NCBI GenBank assembly: GCA_048267245.1
Contig: JBLWXV010000001.1
Span: 992,001-1,056,000, forward strand
DNA from: JBLWXV01 sp048267245
Lineage (GTDB): Bacteria; Bdellovibrionota; Bacteriovoracia; Bacteriovoracales; Bacteriovoracaceae
Direction: 5' to 3'
Length of the DNA stretch: 64,000 nucleotides
Position 1 is the first letter of the stretch; every line of letters begins with the position of its first letter. The position numbers were made by a program, and so were the translations under genes. Below are positions 60,977-64,000 of the stretch, piece after piece. The notes beneath the pieces were generated by a model. The model was not told where the DNA came from. It did no database searches and saw only the letters and a list, made by a program, of their open reading frames with translations.

Positions 60977-62368
60977 ATGCAATATCAAGAACCGCCACCT
61001 TTTGAAACAGAATACGACTTTGGCGGGGCCCCCACCAGAAATACAAAAGAACTTCCCCACGATCTCCTCGCTGAGCGCTCACTCATTGGTTGCCTTATCA
61101 TCGATGGCGCTGCTTTTGATGAGATAAGTGATCTAAAGCTCTCGGGCGAAGACTTCTATGACAAGCGCTATGGGATTCTCTTTGAGACGATCTCGGATTT
61201 GGCGCTTGAAAATAAGCCCGTCGACTATGTAACTCTAAGTGCACGTCTTAAAGATAAGGGCAAGCTCGCCGAAATCGGCGGGAATGAGTTTGTCTCTCTC
61301 ATTGTGGAAGACCACGCGACCGCGGCCAATATCTATCACTACGCTAAAGTTGTTAAGGATAAGTCTGCCGTGCGCGAGATTGTGAGAACAGCTTCTCGCG
61401 TGGCCGATCAGGGACTTAACTACAAAGGAAAAGTTGAAGACTTCTTGCAAGAAGTTGAGGCGAGCTTCTTTAAGCTCACCAACGAAGCTAAGACTGCGGG
61501 GATGCAAAAACTCAATGCATGCCTTAAGCAAAACTTAAAAGAGCTTGAAGACTCTTCTCGCAACCCTGGTGAAGTTCAGGGAATTCCAACTGGCTATAAG
61601 AAGTTAGATGAATTGCTACTTGGTATGCAACCAGGTCAGCTCATCATCTTGGCCGCTCGTCCGGCGATGGGAAAGACGGCCCTGGCGCTAAACATTGCTC
61701 AGAACTCATGTGCTTCAACAGGTCTTCCTGTTGCAATCTTCTCACTAGAGATGCTCTCCAATGAACTTTCCATGCGTCTTCTCTCGCAGAAGGCGAAAGT
61801 TGACTCTAAACGAATTAGAGCTAAGAACTTTCTCGATACTGATCTTCGCTCAATGCATAAGGCGATTCAAGAACTCGCAAGTTTTCCTATCTTTATTAAC
61901 GATAGTGGTGCCAGTTCACTTCTTGATATTCAAAGCCAGTGCCGCAAAATTAAGAGTGAGCAGGGAATTGGTCTAGTTGTGATCGACTACCTCCAGCTCA
62001 TGCGTCCACATTCAAATAACCCTTCTAGGGAGCAACAGATTTCAGAGATGTCTCGAGGTCTCAAGTCGATGGCCAAGGAACTTGGCTGTCCGGTAATCGC
62101 TCTGTCTCAGCTTAACCGTGGGGTTGAGTCGAGACCAAATAAGCGCCCAAATACTTCAGATCTTCGTGAATCTGGGGCGATTGAGCAGGATGCCGACATC
62201 GTGATGTTCGTCTACCGTGATGAGTACTACAACCCAGATACTAAAGAGCCAGGGATTGCCGAAGTTATTATCGGAAAGAACCGTGCCGGTGAAACGGGAA
62301 CGGCCAAGCTCACATGGGTAGGCTCGTATACGTCATTTGAAAATATGGCATTTGATCCGAGTAACTAG
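60977..62368 (+). CDS. dnaB: Replicative DNA helicase DnaB
   Basis: A 463-residue hexameric 5'-3' helicase. The N-terminal primase-interacting domain begins LPHDLLAERSLIGCLIIDG. The RecA-like domain has Walker A ARPAMGKTALALN, FSLEM, Walker B VVIDYLQLM, and GAIEQDADIVMF. Length is normal and no intein is present. It follows the bL9 terminator by about 15 bp, as the rplI-dnaB order is common in bacteria. Confidence 0.96.
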   Translation: MQYQEPPPFETEYDFGGAPTRNTKELPHDLLAERSLIGCLIIDGAAFDEISDLKLSGEDFYDKRYGILFETISDLALENKPVDYVTLSARLKDKGKLAEIGGNEFVSLIVEDHATAANIYHYAKVVKDKSAVREIVRTASRVADQGLNYKGKVEDFLQEVEASFFKLTNEAKTAGMQKLNACLKQNLKELEDSSRNPGEVQGIPTGYKKLDELLLGMQPGQLIILAARPAMGKTALALNIAQNSCASTGLPVAIFSLEMLSNELSMRLLSQKAKVDSKRIRAKNFLDTDLRSMHKAIQELASFPIFINDSGASSLLDIQSQCRKIKSEQGIGLVVIDYLQLMRPHSNNPSREQQISEMSRGLKSMAKELGCPVIALSQLNRGVESRPNKRPNTSDLRESGAIEQDADIVMFVYRDEYYNPDTKEPGIAEVIIGKNRAGETGTAKLTWVGSYTSFENMAFDPSN

Positions 62369-62380
62369 AATCTTGAAATT

Positions 62381-63505
62381 ATGATTTCGCAGTTACTCTA
62401 CTTAGATGGCAAGTGGGTGAGGGGAAGAAATCTTCTTCGCGCTCACGCGCTCTACTCTGATCACTTCGTCGATCTTCAAACCAATGTCTCCACTAAATCT
62501 GATTTAAGAAGCACTCTCACAGATTGGCTAGGTCAACCATTTGTTCAAAAGGATAAGAGCGCCAAGATTATTCATCTCTTCTATGAGTTGGGACTAGTGA
62601 CTCATGGAATTTCAGTGAATGAAGATGTGCTGCTTGGAATATACTTTGAATTTGAAGCAATGGAGCCCTTTGAGGACTCCACTCGCACTCCAAAACTTCA
62701 CGAGCTCTCAAGAGTAAGCTTTGAAATCTATGAAGAGGCTTTTAAACGTGGCTATGAGCATCTTCTAAGAGGCGATTGCTACCAATTTAATCTTACCTAT
62801 CCCTTTACCTATGCTCCTACCCATAAACTCGATGCGAGCGCCTTTGCAAGCGCGATAAAGGGCCCAGGGGAATTTGCTCACGCTGCTGATGTTGGTCCCC
62901 TTGGTATCAGTCTACTTTCAAATTCTCCCGAGTCACTTTATGAACGAGAAGGTGAGGACACTATTGTGACCAAGCCCATTAAGGGGACAATTAGAAAGGC
63001 TGAGGGAGCTGCCTCAAAATTGCTGGCCAGTCGAAAAGATCGTGCTGAGCTTGATATGATCACGGATCTACTGAGAAATGACCTCAATCGCATCGAGATA
63101 CCTCGCGCAGAGGTGCGGGCCAGAAGCAAACTTATGGAGATTACCCACCTCTATCATCTTTATTCAGAAGTCAGCCTCAAGTTAAGTAAAGAGACGTCTC
63201 TTAAAGAAGTGACTCTCTCACTCTTTCCTAGCGGCAGTGTTACAGGTGCACCCAAGAAGCGAGTTATGAATATTTTAACTGAACTCGAAATGGGTGAGCG
63301 CGGTTTGTACTGCGGCTCTACCATCTTTTCTTTTGGGGATATCTTGCGTGCAAATGTGAATATCCGATCCGGAATTGTGGATCATTCAAAAAATCTTTTC
63401 ACCTACCACGCGGGTGGAGGCTGCACTCTTTTGAGCTCGGCCCCAGAGGAATATCGCGAGATGCTCGATAAAGTTGAGAGTTTTACTATGAGCTTTTCTC
63501 ATTAA
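62381..63505 (+). CDS. pabB: Aminodeoxychorismate synthase component I-like chorismate-binding enzyme
   Basis: A 374-residue chorismate-utilising enzyme. The catalytic core shows TKPIKGTIRK, MITDLLRNDLNRI, LFPSGSVTGAPKKRVM, and YHAGGGCTLLSSAPEEY. The Lys in PIKGT marks aminodeoxychorismate synthase over anthranilate synthase. The N-terminal domain is short for the family. It would need an amidotransferase subunit (PabA) encoded elsewhere. It follows dnaB by 12 bp, so probably co-transcribed. Weak ribosome-binding site. Confidence 0.88.
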   Translation: MISQLLYLDGKWVRGRNLLRAHALYSDHFVDLQTNVSTKSDLRSTLTDWLGQPFVQKDKSAKIIHLFYELGLVTHGISVNEDVLLGIYFEFEAMEPFEDSTRTPKLHELSRVSFEIYEEAFKRGYEHLLRGDCYQFNLTYPFTYAPTHKLDASAFASAIKGPGEFAHAADVGPLGISLLSNSPESLYEREGEDTIVTKPIKGTIRKAEGAASKLLASRKDRAELDMITDLLRNDLNRIEIPRAEVRARSKLMEITHLYHLYSEVSLKLSKETSLKEVTLSLFPSGSVTGAPKKRVMNILTELEMGERGLYCGSTIFSFGDILRANVNIRSGIVDHSKNLFTYHAGGGCTLLSSAPEEYREMLDKVESFTMSFSH

Positions 63506-63619
63506 GCTTTCGTTATAGGTGTAAGAAATCCTGGTTAGATTATGGTTGCCCCGATAAAAAGCCTTTAGTTTTCAGTAGCTTAACTAAACTAACAAATGCT
63601 TACAAGGTGCTTCATTCGT

Positions 63620-63649
63620 TTGACATAAAAATTTGCTGATAGATATGAT
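63620..63649 (+). promoter_or_regulatory. Strong sigma70-type promoter
   Basis: Perfect -35 TTGACA (63620-63625), 18-bp spacer and -10 TATGAT (63644-63649). It would give a transcript starting near 63656 with an 85-nt leader before the last gene. Confidence 0.75.
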
Positions 63650-63741
63650 TTTCAAAAGCTGCTGCCCAGCGTGGCCTTGAACACGGATGAGTCGGATAAA
63701 CAGGACTGACTCTAGTTGAAGGACGGGACAAAGGAGTGACC

Positions 63742-63996
63742 ATGTCAGCAACGAATCAGTGGAACCAAGATGGAGTCCACAAAGAGACGACACACAAGGC
63801 GATGGCCAACGAAACAATTGATGGGGATGAGAAGGTTTCCATCAGTTCTCTCTCTGAACTCACAGGATTCCCGGTAGAGTTCATTAAGAAAGAACTTTTG
63901 TTGGATCAAGAGCCTATATCCATGAATGATCTTCGTCAATCGATGATTGCTTACCTCGAACAGAGCAATCAAATGATGATGGAGTTTATGGATTAG
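63742..63996 (+). CDS. Small acidic protein with HTH-like central region
   Basis: An 84-residue soluble protein from the ATG at 63742 (AAGGAG 5 nt upstream). A polar N-terminal third is followed by a helical segment resembling a short helix-turn-helix (VSISSLSELTGFPVEFIKKELL), then an acidic Met-rich helix (MIAYLEQSNQMMMEFMD). No family recognised. It has its own near-consensus promoter, so strong constitutive expression is likely. A regulatory adapter is a possible but unproven role. Confidence 0.7.
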   Translation: MSATNQWNQDGVHKETTHKAMANETIDGDEKVSISSLSELTGFPVEFIKKELLLDQEPISMNDLRQSMIAYLEQSNQMMMEFMD

Positions 63997-64000
63997 AGAA

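Noticed and set aside
1..64000. tRNA, rRNA, insertion sequences, prophage or restriction genes
   Set aside because: No tRNA-like clover leaf, rRNA segment, transposase, integrase or terminal inverted repeats noticed in reading through the window.

Overview
The window is a gene-dense, roughly mid-GC bacterial chromosome segment with 56 protein genes, no rRNA or tRNA genes, no insertion sequences and no CRISPR array that I can see. Its content points to a Gram-negative didermal bacterium of the Bdellovibrionota type (Bdellovibrio/Bacteriovorax relatives). The pointers are a Tol system, LapB and SppA, FtsEX-EnvC, a short FHA-GGDEF protein laid out like Bdellovibrio DgcB, a PEGA-tailed putative Ser/Thr kinase, many small signal-peptide proteins, and nucleoside-salvage genes suited to a nucleic-acid-degrading lifestyle. 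This assignment is inference from gene content; no marker gene was compared with a database.

Layout. 1-9427: the C-terminal end of a putative membrane-anchored kinase meets a minus-strand block of FHA-diguanylate cyclase, mutL, miaA and ppsR, preceded by an isovaleryl-CoA-dehydrogenase-like gene, a second acyl-CoA dehydrogenase and pgi. 9562-18639: two unknown coupled genes, a membrane-anchored Hsp20-like protein behind a CRP-type palindrome, rlmN, then sppA-lapB and three coupled envelope genes. 18744-29743: tolQ-tolR-tolA-tolB, a GAF/AAA/Fis protein whose sigma54-activator motifs are eroded, a small basic protein, an HD phosphohydrolase, and the cell-division run ftsE-ftsX-envC-ctp. 29778-37619: xseA coupled to a histidine-kinase-like protein without recognisable ATP-binding boxes; a TPR/winged-helix regulator with a secreted partner, divergent from a YceI, CxxCH protein and diheme lipoprotein run. 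37621-44220: a DEDDh exonuclease, punA and deoA on minus, a GT4 glycosyltransferase and nupC on plus, so nucleoside uptake and phosphorolysis are encoded near each other. 44311-58243: rng, then an accessory surface/secretome region with an HTTM membrane protein, a large secreted protein with 71 proline-free Gly-X-Y triplets, a polyglycine lipoprotein behind a sigma54-type promoter, and a large exported protein coupled to a subtilisin-family protease. 58514-63996: a translation/replication operon led by an in-frame fusion of ribosomal proteins bS6 and bS18, followed by a DUF2232-type membrane protein, rplI, dnaB and pabB.

Most notable: the bS6-bS18 fusion with a candidate S6:S18-binding leader RNA; two signalling proteins that keep the fold signature but lack catalytic residues; the redox locus with a 10-bp tandem repeat and an inverted repeat in its divergent promoter region; and the secreted collagen-like protein next to a sigma54-type promoter and a protease operon.
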